From Thiothrix sp. (GTDB lineage: Bacteria > Pseudomonadota > Gammaproteobacteria > Thiotrichales > Thiotrichaceae): a stretch of DNA of 64,000 nt. The translations under genes were made by a program, and so were the position numbers. Below are positions 1-7,266 of this stretch, piece by piece (position 1 is the first letter of the stretch; each line of letters begins with the position of its first letter). The notes below the pieces were generated by a model. The model saw only the letters and a list, made by a program, of their open reading frames with translations. It was not told the origin of the DNA and made no database searches. The DNA is taken from assembly GCA_020442915.1 (NCBI GenBank), contig JAGRJD010000001.1, forward strand, positions 62,001-126,000, written 5' to 3'.

Positions 1-165
1 ACCGCGCCCGCGGCCACAACAGAAACAGACAGCAACCGGAAACCCCGTTTCATCGGCAGCTGCCATGCCCTGCAGGAAAGCAGCCCGGTCGTGCGTGATC
101 ATTATCCGCACTGCTACCGTGCTCCGGCGCCGGAAACCGGTGCACAGACCCGCAGCGCTCCCTGA
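1..165 (+). CDS. C-terminal end of an upstream gene (partial, unidentified)
   Basis: Frame 1 is open from the first base to a TGA at 163-165 and would encode the last 54 residues of a protein entering from the left. The segment is rich in Ala, Thr, Pro and Arg and contains two Cys and several His; I recognise no domain. It lies on the same strand as glucokinase 75 bases downstream, so it could be the preceding gene, but an open frame of this length could also be chance in GC-rich DNA. Confidence 0.3.
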   Translation, partial: TAPAATTETDSNRKPRFIGSCHALQESSPVVRDHYPHCYRAPAPETGAQTRSAP

Positions 166-239
166 CTGCCCGCCGCCTGCCGACAGATGCTTTTTTCCGC
201 CAATCGCCTAAAATGGCGCTTTCACCCAAGGAGACACGT

Positions 240-1229
240 ATGACAACCAGCCATACAGCCCTGTCGGTTGACATCGGCGGCACCAATATCCGCTTTGGAC
301 TGCTGGAACAGGGCCAGCCCTGCCCGGCTCACATCCAGAGCTACCCGATTGATCACTTCCCTGATCTGGCCGCCGTCATGCGTCAATACCTGGACAGCAT
401 TCCCGGCCATGCCGTCAGCGAGGCCTGCATTGATGTGGCCACCCCCGTGACCGGCGACCGGATCAAGCTCACCAATCATGGCTGGAATTTCAGCATCACC
501 GAGACCCGCCGCCAGTTCGGCTTCCAGCGCCTGAAGGTCATCAACGATTTTACCGCCTTGGCCCTGTCACTCCCGCTGCTGGAGCCACGGGAACTGATCC
601 GGATCGGTGGCGGGGAGCCGGACCCCGACGGCAATATCGCCCTGCTGGGTGCCGGGACCGGGTTGGGAGTTTCCGGGCTGGTGCGGACTTCAGACGGGGA
701 TTACCCGGTCAGCGGTGAAGGTGGACACGTGACACTCGGCGCCCGCAATGCCCGCGAGCTGGCAATTTTTCAGGCGTTCTGGGATAAATATGGCCACATG
801 TCTGCCGAACGCTTACTGTCCGGAACCGGGCTGGGTGAATTTTATCAGGCGATCTGTCACTTGGATGGACAACCGGTGGAGGCCCTTACACCGGCGGAAA
901 TTTCGGTTCGTGCCCTGGATGGCAGCTGCCCGCGCTGTCTGGAAGTCATGAACCTGTTCTGCGAATGGCTGGGCATCATGGCCTCCAATCTGGTCCTGAC
1001 CCTGTGGGCCACCGGGGGGGTCTACATCGGCGGCGGCATCATCCCCAAGCTGGGTGACTTCTTTCTGAACTCCGGCTTTCGTTCAGCACTGGAGACCAAA
1101 GGCCGTTTCCGCAGCCAGCTCCGGTCCGTCCCGGCCTATGTGATCATGGCTGACCAGCCTGCACTGCGGGGTGCCGCGCGGGCGCTGCACCCGAACTACG
1201 AAAAGCTCGGATTGACCCGTCGGGCCTGA
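240..1229 (+). CDS. glk: Glucokinase (ROK-independent Glk type)
   Basis: Predicted ATP-dependent glucokinase, phosphorylating cytosolic glucose to glucose 6-phosphate. The 329-residue protein has the N-terminal phosphate-binding motif DIGGTNIRFG at residues 10-19, the catalytic-base segment NDFTALALSL with Asp103 (equivalent to Asp100 of E. coli Glk), and a second glycine-rich loop GAGTGLGVSG near residue 140. Length fits the E. coli-type family (about 320). The start at 240 is preferred over an upstream in-frame ATG at 213 because AAGGAGA lies six bases before it. It is followed by a convergent gene ending at 1241. Confidence 0.93.
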   Translation: MTTSHTALSVDIGGTNIRFGLLEQGQPCPAHIQSYPIDHFPDLAAVMRQYLDSIPGHAVSEACIDVATPVTGDRIKLTNHGWNFSITETRRQFGFQRLKVINDFTALALSLPLLEPRELIRIGGGEPDPDGNIALLGAGTGLGVSGLVRTSDGDYPVSGEGGHVTLGARNARELAIFQAFWDKYGHMSAERLLSGTGLGEFYQAICHLDGQPVEALTPAEISVRALDGSCPRCLEVMNLFCEWLGIMASNLVLTLWATGGVYIGGGIIPKLGDFFLNSGFRSALETKGRFRSQLRSVPAYVIMADQPALRGAARALHPNYEKLGLTRRA

Positions 1230-1240
1230 GGCCCGGCATG

Positions 1241-1573
1241 TCAGCACCCACCACTGCTCCAGTCGGCCACAACTTGGTAATCAAGACCGCCGGCAGGACC
1301 ATGCTCCCACTCCACAGCCAGTGTGCACTGTTCCCGACCGGGATTGCAGCCGGCAGCCGGCAGGCGTGAGATTCTGGCGCTGCCATAGCGGCGTTTGCTG
1401 AACTCCAGCCGGGCACTCCGAAACACCATGCAGCTGCCCGGTGCAGACAGGCTGACGGTATCGACACCCTTGCCACCGGAACTGTTGTTGTGCTGAAAGC
1501 TGGCTGTGGCAGCATGGGCAACCCCCAGATTCAATATCAGGGTACCCAGCAGTATGATGATCCCTTTTTTCAT
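1241..1573 (-). CDS. Small secreted cysteine-containing protein, unknown function
   Basis: A 110-residue protein beginning MKKGIIILLGTLILNLG with a clear signal peptide ending near AHA (about residue 20). The mature part of about 90 residues has four cysteines, one of them the final residue, which suggests two disulfides in a periplasmic or extracellular protein. No known domain is recognised. The ATG at 1573 is preferred over an earlier in-frame ATG at 1609 because it begins a typical signal peptide. It starts 10 bases after the histidine kinase stop codon, so it is probably the third gene of that operon and may be a sensed, accessory or output protein of the system. Confidence 0.65.
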   Translation of the reverse strand: MKKGIIILLGTLILNLGVAHAATASFQHNNSSGGKGVDTVSLSAPGSCMVFRSARLEFSKRRYGSARISRLPAAGCNPGREQCTLAVEWEHGPAGGLDYQVVADWSSGGC

Positions 1574-1583
1574 GATTTTATCC

Positions 1584-3677
1584 TCATTTTTTACGGGTTC
1601 CGGCCACACCGTTCAGGCGGCCTCCGGATTGTGCCAGGGTCATGGAATCCCCCTGGCCGGCAGCAACTGGCAGGTAAACGGTCACTGAGGTGCCCTGCCC
1701 ATCGGACGAAACGGCCAGTTCAGCCTGGATTTTTTTCGCCCGGTACTGCATGTTTTTCAGGCCGTTTCCACCCGGCCTTTCATCAACAAAACCTTTTCCA
1801 TTATCACGAATTTCTATCTTGATTCGATTACTCCTGCCGGGCTGGAGTTCCGTGCCAGCCGACAGACTGACCCGCTCACTGCCGGAATGCTTGACCGCAT
1901 TGGTGACCGCTTCCTGCAGGATGCGCAACAGGTTGAGCGCTCGCTCCGGTCCGAAATCAGCCACCTGTGGCAGTTCATCCACCGCCCATTCCAGCTCCAT
2001 GCCACAGGCATCCAGCACCGCACTGATCCGGGTCCGGAACATGCCCAGCATGGCGGACAGGTCGGTACTGGCATTGCCGAGGGAATCAATCATCAGCCGC
2101 AGGTCATTCAGGGCATTGCGGGCTGAGTCCCGGAGCTGCTCCCGGTCAATGCTGGCGGTATCCAGCTGGCGCAGCATGCTGGTCAGATAAACACCAATGC
2201 CGTCATGCATGTCACGCATGATGCGGGAACGCTCGTTCAACAGCACTTCACGCTGCTCGAACTGGCGGATGGTTTCATAGCTTTCGGCGATCCGGCGTCC
2301 GCGCTCGGCCACCCGCTGCTCCAGCTCCTGGTTCAGGGTCAGCAGCTTGCGGTTATAGGTTTCCGTGGCCTGCAGCGAGCTGACAAAACGGCGCAGCAGA
2401 ATCCAGGTGAAAGACAGCATCAGCACCGGGGCACCAAAATGCAGAAACATGCCGTTGACCTGAGAACGCCAGCCCATCTGTACCGTAAAATCATAACTGG
2501 CAAAAATGAAGATCACTGCAATCGCGAGCACCAGTGCATACAGCTCCCGGCTGGCGTACTGCTGTCCGATCTTGTGCAGAATGAACAGCAGCACATAGGC
2601 ACCGTATACCAGCAATACCGGATTCCAGACATAAAGCACCACCAGATAGGCATACGTCCTGGGCAGGACCAGGCACAGCAGCACCACCGGCACCCCGATC
2701 ATCAGCATCAGGCGCTCCACCTGCGGGTGGGCCTCATGCAGAAAACGGTGCACGAACATTACCCCCAGAAACACGAAACCGCTCAGGCTGAGCATCATCA
2801 GCCAGTCCCAGTAAAACACCGGCAGCGGGATGTCCACCACGAACTGGTCCATGGCATTCACGGCCCAGCACAGGCTGGCCAGCGCGAACAGCCCGTATTC
2901 GGTCTCCCTGCGGCGGTAGAACCACAGCACGCCGATAAACAGGGAGATCACCAGCAGCGACAGTGCAATGGCACGCGGTATTTCATGGCGGAAAATACCG
3001 TGCTCATGATAAGCCGCTTCCAGCACCTCGATCGGTGCCAGATACAGCTTGTCCAGAAAACCACGGGGCACAGGTTCGGCCACCACGTAAACATCAATCC
3101 AGTTCCGGCCTTCACGCAGCAGACCCGCCGGAATGGAAAACAGCATCGGACGGGTGGCATTACGGGCCACCGGCTGCTCGAAACTGCCGCCCCAGCCCAA
3201 CAGCACATCGTTCAGGAATACAGCGGCATTGCTGTTGATGGCGGGCAGGTACAGGCCGTACAGCACCGGCTGATTCCCGCCCAGGTCCAGGGAGATACGG
3301 TAAAGACCACGCCCCGACATGAGTTCGGGAAAACTGTCTGTCCGGGTGCGCCATTCATGCGGCAGCTGCACCTCCCGCCCCTGTGCCCCGGCCCGGCCCA
3401 GCTGCCGGACACAGTTCAGCAGTTGCGTGGCAATGGGCTCGGGCACGTCACTGGCATAGGCCAGACTGTCACTGATGGAAGGACTGCACACCCCCCCGGA
3501 ATCCGGGTAAAAGGCAGCCTGCTCCAGCACCAGCGCATCATAGGGCTTGAAGCTGATGCCGGTCAGCTGCCAGGCCGCGACCATGACCAGCAACATGCCG
3601 GCCAGCGCCATCAACAGCGGAAACCAGCCACTGACATGAAACGGTCGGGTCAGGACCGTGCGGACACCGGCGGTCAT
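1584..3677 (-). CDS. Sensor histidine kinase with 7TMR-DISM-like sensor region
   Basis: A 697-residue membrane sensor kinase. A transmembrane helix at about residues 20-40 is followed by a periplasmic region of about 190 residues, then a block of seven predicted helices at roughly 235-425, the architecture of 7TMR-DISM receptors. A coiled linker leads to a HisKA_3 dimerisation domain with phospho-acceptor His491 (motif MRDMHDGIGV), and the ATPase domain has the N box around LLRILQEAVTNAVKH and the G box DNGKGF with GGNGLKNM. It overlaps the response regulator stop by four bases (ATGA), so the two are translationally coupled. The ligand is unknown; the DISM extracellular fold often binds carbohydrates. 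Confidence 0.9.
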   Translation of the reverse strand: MTAGVRTVLTRPFHVSGWFPLLMALAGMLLVMVAAWQLTGISFKPYDALVLEQAAFYPDSGGVCSPSISDSLAYASDVPEPIATQLLNCVRQLGRAGAQGREVQLPHEWRTRTDSFPELMSGRGLYRISLDLGGNQPVLYGLYLPAINSNAAVFLNDVLLGWGGSFEQPVARNATRPMLFSIPAGLLREGRNWIDVYVVAEPVPRGFLDKLYLAPIEVLEAAYHEHGIFRHEIPRAIALSLLVISLFIGVLWFYRRRETEYGLFALASLCWAVNAMDQFVVDIPLPVFYWDWLMMLSLSGFVFLGVMFVHRFLHEAHPQVERLMLMIGVPVVLLCLVLPRTYAYLVVLYVWNPVLLVYGAYVLLFILHKIGQQYASRELYALVLAIAVIFIFASYDFTVQMGWRSQVNGMFLHFGAPVLMLSFTWILLRRFVSSLQATETYNRKLLTLNQELEQRVAERGRRIAESYETIRQFEQREVLLNERSRIMRDMHDGIGVYLTSMLRQLDTASIDREQLRDSARNALNDLRLMIDSLGNASTDLSAMLGMFRTRISAVLDACGMELEWAVDELPQVADFGPERALNLLRILQEAVTNAVKHSGSERVSLSAGTELQPGRSNRIKIEIRDNGKGFVDERPGGNGLKNMQYRAKKIQAELAVSSDGQGTSVTVYLPVAAGQGDSMTLAQSGGRLNGVAGTRKK

Positions 3678-4639
3678 ATCCGGTCCAGCATGGCCTTCAG
3701 GGCCGCTTCATGGCTGATGCCGGCATTGAGCATGTGTTCCACCACCTGCCGATCCTGCAGCTGGAAACACTGGCAGGCCATGGCAAAAATATCACTGACC
3801 GGCACTTCCAGCTGATGCAGCAGCTCAATACCGGCTTCCAGCTCCATGCCATAGGCCAGTTTCAGTACGTCCATGACCTCAATGGCAGACTTGTCGCCCA
3901 GCAGCAGCGATTCGGCAATCTGGCGCGCATTCTTCTGCGAGCTGGCAGCACCGCCCTGCTGGCGCATGGTGAGCTGCCCCATGCGCCAGCCTTCATAGAC
4001 GGCCTCATTACGCGAATTCACTTCCAGCTTGCGGTAGATGCGCTTGATGTGGGAAGCCACGGTGTGCGGGGAAATGTCCAGCGAACGGGCAATCTCCTTG
4101 TTGGAGTAACCGCGGGAAATGTACTGCAGCACCATTTTTTCCTTGGGAGTCAGCAGGTTGTCTGAATCACCCCCGTCCGGGGAGACGGCAGCCTCGGTCA
4201 CATCCTCATGCTGAAAGTAATCCAGGATATAGCGTGCAATGGCCGGGCTGATGGGGGAGCCGCCCTGCAGCAACTGCTCGACCGCACTCAGGATATGCTC
4301 ATGGGACTCGTCCTTGAGCAGGTAGCCACCGGCACCGGCCTTGATGGCCTCCACCACGCTGTTTTCGTCGCCAAAGCGTGAAATAACCATGATTTCCGCC
4401 CGCGGATGCAGCTGCCGGGTCTGTTCGATCAGCTGCTTGCCATTGCCGTCCGGCAACCCCAGGTCCGTGAGCAGTACATCCGGTGCCTGCTGCTCCAGCC
4501 ATGCGGACGCCTCGGAAAATGTCCCGGCCATCCCGACAACCTCCAGCTCAGGAGCCTGTGCCAGAATAGCAGCGAGACGTTGCAGGGTCGGGGTATCATC
4601 TTCTACCAGGAAAACCCGTTGCTTCCGTTTGTTCATCAT
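3674..4639 (-). CDS. LuxR/NarL-family response regulator with extra C-terminal domain
   Basis: Partner of the adjacent kinase. Residues 7-125 form a receiver domain with phospho-acceptor Asp59 (LLTDLGLPDG) and conserved Lys109. Residues 163-220 are a LuxR-type helix-turn-helix (TPKEKMVLQYISRGYSNKEI). NarL-family regulators normally stop near residue 215; this one continues to 321 with a helical extension at about 231-321 that I cannot assign. Two adjacent ATG codons follow AAGGTG; the first is used here. It is divergent from the first DUF4360-like gene, and two TCCC/GGGA palindromes lie between them, so it is the best candidate activator of the DUF4360 genes and perhaps of its own operon. Confidence 0.9.
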   Translation of the reverse strand: MMNKRKQRVFLVEDDTPTLQRLAAILAQAPELEVVGMAGTFSEASAWLEQQAPDVLLTDLGLPDGNGKQLIEQTRQLHPRAEIMVISRFGDENSVVEAIKAGAGGYLLKDESHEHILSAVEQLLQGGSPISPAIARYILDYFQHEDVTEAAVSPDGGDSDNLLTPKEKMVLQYISRGYSNKEIARSLDISPHTVASHIKRIYRKLEVNSRNEAVYEGWRMGQLTMRQQGGAASSQKNARQIAESLLLGDKSAIEVMDVLKLAYGMELEAGIELLHQLEVPVSDIFAMACQCFQLQDRQVVEHMLNAGISHEAALKAMLDRI

Positions 4640-4706
4640 TTTTTCACCTTAAAATGTTCCGGTCTTCCATCTCTGTCTTTATATACAGGATGCTGGTTTG
4701 CGAATA

Positions 4707-4722
4707 TCCCTCAAATCAGGGA
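4707..4722. promoter_or_regulatory. Candidate response-regulator box 1 (TCCCTCAAATCAGGGA)
   Basis: A perfect inverted repeat TCCCT-N6-AGGGA in the divergent region between the response regulator and the first DUF4360-like gene. It lies exactly 50 bases upstream of a similar box, about five helical turns, which suits cooperative binding. Assignment to the neighbouring LuxR-type regulator is inferred. Confidence 0.5.
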
Positions 4723-4756
4723 TGCACGCGTAACGCACGGCCCGGCATCAGGCTGG

Positions 4757-4794
4757 TCCCTCAAACAGGGGAGCCGGTTTTTCAGCACAATACC
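4757..4794 (+). promoter_or_regulatory. Promoter of DUF4360-like gene 1 with box TCCCTCAAACAGGGGA
   Basis: Box 4757-4772 is followed after 16 bases by a weak -10 (AATACC, 4789-4794). The right half of the box occupies the -35 slot, which is typical of an activator-dependent promoter. The same arrangement and spacing recur at 6314-6351, and the following stretch CATCTACGGGAT is identical in both. The conservation of box, spacing and leader supports a duplicated functional promoter. Confidence 0.5.
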
Positions 4795-4899
4795 CATCTA
4801 CGGGATACCGTCCGGCGGCCCTGGCTGGCAAGATGGATTCCACGATGACGACACACAAGACGCCATCTCCACCAAAACTCACCAATCGAGGGACTGACC

Positions 4900-5478
4900 A
4901 TGAAAACGTTCGCCACAGCCATCGCCGCCGCCGTTCTGGGTTTCGGACTCAATACTGCCGCCCATGCCGATTCAGTGTACTTCAAGAATCCGATCAATTT
5001 CGCCGGTACCGGTTGCCCGGCCAACTCAATCGCCGTCAGCGGTGCCAATAGCGCCACCCTGAGCATCCTGTTCGACCAGTACGACGCCGGCAACAACTCC
5101 ATCACCGGCCTGAACCGTTCCGCCTGCAGCTTCGCGGTACCGGTGCACGTGCCACAAGGCATGCAGGTTTCAATCATGACCGCCGACTGGCAGGGCTTCG
5201 CCCAGGGCCGTACCCAGCTGAGCCGCAAATACTTCTTTGCCGGTGCACCGGCCCAGCCCTGGCTGCGCAACAACTACAACTCCGGTGGTGGCCGCGACTT
5301 CCTGGAGCGTGACAACCTGATCCACAGCACCACCACCTGGGCCCCCTGTGGCCGTGATGTCCAGCTGCGCATCAACAGCAACATCCGTACCCTGGGGGGC
5401 AACAGCTACATGGCGGTGGATACTGTCGACCTGCAGAACCGGGTGGTGTTCCGGGTTCAATGGAGGAACTGCCGCTGA
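4900..5478 (+). CDS. Secreted DUF4360-like protein, paralogue 1
   Basis: A 192-residue exported protein with a signal peptide ending near AAHA (residue 22). The mature part matches the pattern of the DUF4360 family: GTGCPANSIAV near the start, a central FAVPVHVPQG segment, SRKYFFAGAP, WAPCG and a C-terminal VQWRNC. Its paired Cys in these conserved segments would suit disulfides in a secreted beta-rich fold. The function of the family is not established. It is the first of three tandem paralogues, preceded by the boxed promoter and followed by a strong hairpin terminator. Confidence 0.85.
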   Translation: MKTFATAIAAAVLGFGLNTAAHADSVYFKNPINFAGTGCPANSIAVSGANSATLSILFDQYDAGNNSITGLNRSACSFAVPVHVPQGMQVSIMTADWQGFAQGRTQLSRKYFFAGAPAQPWLRNNYNSGGGRDFLERDNLIHSTTTWAPCGRDVQLRINSNIRTLGGNSYMAVDTVDLQNRVVFRVQWRNCR

Positions 5479-5546
5479 GCGCCTCCCGTCTGCAGACCCG
5501 TTCCGGCAGCCTCCTCCCGGCCCCAAACCGTGCCGGAACGGTTCAG

Positions 5547-5591
5547 GGCTTATCCCCGGCCAGTACACCTGACCGGGGATAAGCCTTTTCC
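5547..5591 (+). terminator. Rho-independent terminator after DUF4360-like gene 1
   Basis: A perfect 13-bp stem (5547-5559 with 5573-5585, arm GGCTTATCCCCGG) with a 13-base loop is followed by CTTTTCC-type sequence. It lies between paralogues 1 and 2. Paralogue 2 has no recognisable promoter box of its own, so partial read-through could set its level. Confidence 0.7.
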
Positions 5592-5656
5592 GGCGGCCCC
5601 CACCGCCCGCCGTTTCATTACCCGCCGAATCCATCGGCCTGCAAAGGACGACGACC

Positions 5657-6286
5657 ATGAAAACCCCGACGCACCGTCTATCTGCTTTTCTGCTGGGTGC
5701 CCTGCTCAGCATGCTGTCCCCCCTGGCACCCGCCACGGAGAATCCTGCCACCGGCAACAGCGACCGCATCCATTTCAAGGGGCTGCTGGCCATGGCCGGT
5801 ACCGGCTGCCCGGCCAATACACCCGAGCCCAGCGGTGTCGGCACTACCGACCTGGAACTCCGCTTCAGGCACTATGATGCCGGCAAGGGCTCCGGAACCG
5901 ACCTTGAGCGCAGCGCCTGCAGCTTTGCCCTCCCGGTACACGTGCCACAAGGTATGCAGGTTTCGGTCATGACCACGGACTGGGTGGTCTATGTCCGGGG
6001 CAAGGCACAGCTGAGCCGCAAATACTTCTTTGCCGGCGCCCCGGAACAACCCTGGCAGCGCAATGACTATGACAGCGCCCGGGGAGAATACTTCACCGAA
6101 CACGACACCCCGCTCACGGCAACCGCTGCCTGGACCCCCTGCGGGCAGGATGTCACCCTGCGCATCAACAGCAATATCCGGGTACGCAACAGCGACAGTT
6201 ACATTGCCGTCCACCCGGTCGGCAGCAGCATCCCCCCGGATCAGGGACGCATCCGCTTCACCCTGATGGCCCGGGCCTGCCAGTGA
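5657..6286 (+). CDS. Secreted DUF4360-like protein, paralogue 2 (divergent copy)
   Basis: A 209-residue exported protein with a signal peptide of about 26 residues (LLGALLSMLSPLAPA). The mature part keeps the family landmarks: AGTGCPAN, SFALPVHVPQGMQVSVM, SRKYFFAGAP, WTPCGQDVTLRINSN and a C-terminal Cys. It is the most diverged of the three copies, particularly in its N-terminal third and its last 25 residues, where the VDTVDL segment of the others is replaced by a different sequence. The start follows AAGGACGA. No TCCC/GGGA box precedes it; expression probably depends on read-through of the upstream terminator or on an unrecognised promoter. Confidence 0.8.
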   Translation: MKTPTHRLSAFLLGALLSMLSPLAPATENPATGNSDRIHFKGLLAMAGTGCPANTPEPSGVGTTDLELRFRHYDAGKGSGTDLERSACSFALPVHVPQGMQVSVMTTDWVVYVRGKAQLSRKYFFAGAPEQPWQRNDYDSARGEYFTEHDTPLTATAAWTPCGQDVTLRINSNIRVRNSDSYIAVHPVGSSIPPDQGRIRFTLMARACQ

Positions 6287-6313
6287 GCAGGCACAATGGT
6301 TCCCGTACCGTCC

Positions 6314-6351
6314 TCCCCGAAACAGGGGAGGCACATTCAGCCACCGATACT
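6314..6351 (+). promoter_or_regulatory. Promoter of DUF4360-like gene 3 with box TCCCCGAAACAGGGGA
   Basis: The box at 6314-6329 sits inside a longer perfect palindrome CTCCCC-N6-GGGGAG (6313-6330). A -10 (GATACT, 6346-6351) follows after 16 bases, the same spacing as at 4757-4794. The box differs from the upstream copy at two of 16 positions. CATCTACGGGAT follows directly in both promoters, and the leader beyond it shows patchy similarity. Confidence 0.5.
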
Positions 6352-6531
6352 CATCTACGGGATGTTCCGGAACCGGCATCAATGGCAACATGGGTCCCAG
6401 ATGACAGAGAGGCCGGCGAAAAGAACACCGGCTGTCATCCAAACAGAATTGACAGAACGAAACCATTGAGACATGACACAATTGTCAGTCAGCAAATAAC
6501 CATCAAGTTATCAGTTAAAGGAAAACCATCA

Positions 6532-7113
6532 ATGAAAGCTTTAGCCACCGTATTTGCCGCAACTCTGGCTGGTCTGGCCCTGAATGCCCCCGTCTCTGCC
6601 GCCGATTCCGTTTATTTCAAGAATCCGGTCAATTTCGCCGGTACCGGCTGCCCGGCGGGTTCCATCGCCGTCACCGGTGCCAATACCGACACCCTGAGTG
6701 TCCTGTTCGACCAGTATGACGCCGGCAACAACGCCATTACCGGGCTGAGCCGCTCCTCCTGCAACTTCGCGGTCCCGGTACATGTTCCCCAGGGAATGCA
6801 GGTTTCCGTCATGACTGCCGACTGGCAGGGTTTCGCTCAGGGCCGTACCCAGCTGAGCCGCAAATACTTCTTTGCCGGTGCACCGGGCCAGCCCTGGCTG
6901 CGCAATGACTACTATGCCCCGAACGGCAAGGACTTTCTGGAGCGGGATGGCCTGATGCACTCCTCCAGTACCTGGGCACCTTGCGGACAGGACATCCAGC
7001 TGCGCATCAACAGCAACATCCGCACCCTGGGAGGCAGCAGCTACATGGCGGTGGATACGGTTGACCTCAAGAACAAGGTGGTCTTCCAGCTGCAATGGAG
7101 AAACTGCCGCTGA
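6532..7113 (+). CDS. Secreted DUF4360-like protein, paralogue 3
   Basis: A 193-residue exported protein, very similar to paralogue 1 through most of the mature region (SVYFKNPVNFAGTGCPAG, FAVPVHVPQGMQVSVMTADW, WAPCGQDIQLRINSNIRTLG, LQWRNC). The signal peptide ends near VSAA (about residue 23). The start at 6532, after AAAGGAAAA, is chosen because an upstream in-frame ATG at 6283 would put 83 non-signal residues before the signal peptide. It has its own boxed promoter and a terminator downstream, so it is a separate transcription unit under the same apparent control as paralogue 1. Confidence 0.85.
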   Translation: MKALATVFAATLAGLALNAPVSAADSVYFKNPVNFAGTGCPAGSIAVTGANTDTLSVLFDQYDAGNNAITGLSRSSCNFAVPVHVPQGMQVSVMTADWQGFAQGRTQLSRKYFFAGAPGQPWLRNDYYAPNGKDFLERDGLMHSSSTWAPCGQDIQLRINSNIRTLGGSSYMAVDTVDLKNKVVFQLQWRNCR

Positions 7114-7214
7114 TACGCCGCAGGCACCACAAATCGGACAAGACATAAAAACGGGAAAGGCAAAAGGTATCCGTAAAACAAACACCGACTGTTCACTCTC
7201 CTTCCTTTACGTCC

Positions 7215-7246
7215 CCCCGCACGGTTACGCTGTGCGGGGTCTTTTT
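7215..7246 (+). terminator. Rho-independent terminator after DUF4360-like gene 3
   Basis: An 8-bp GC-rich stem (CCCCGCAC with GTGCGGGG) and 9-base loop are followed by TCTTTTTA. It lies between the third DUF4360-like gene and the convergent ppk gene. Confidence 0.8.
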
Positions 7247-7266
7247 ATGGCCCGCGCCCCCCGGCA

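Noticed and set aside
2205-3815. A 536-codon open frame on the plus strand
   Set aside because: It is antisense to the histidine kinase and part of the regulator, with Gln/His-rich low-sense composition and no domain.
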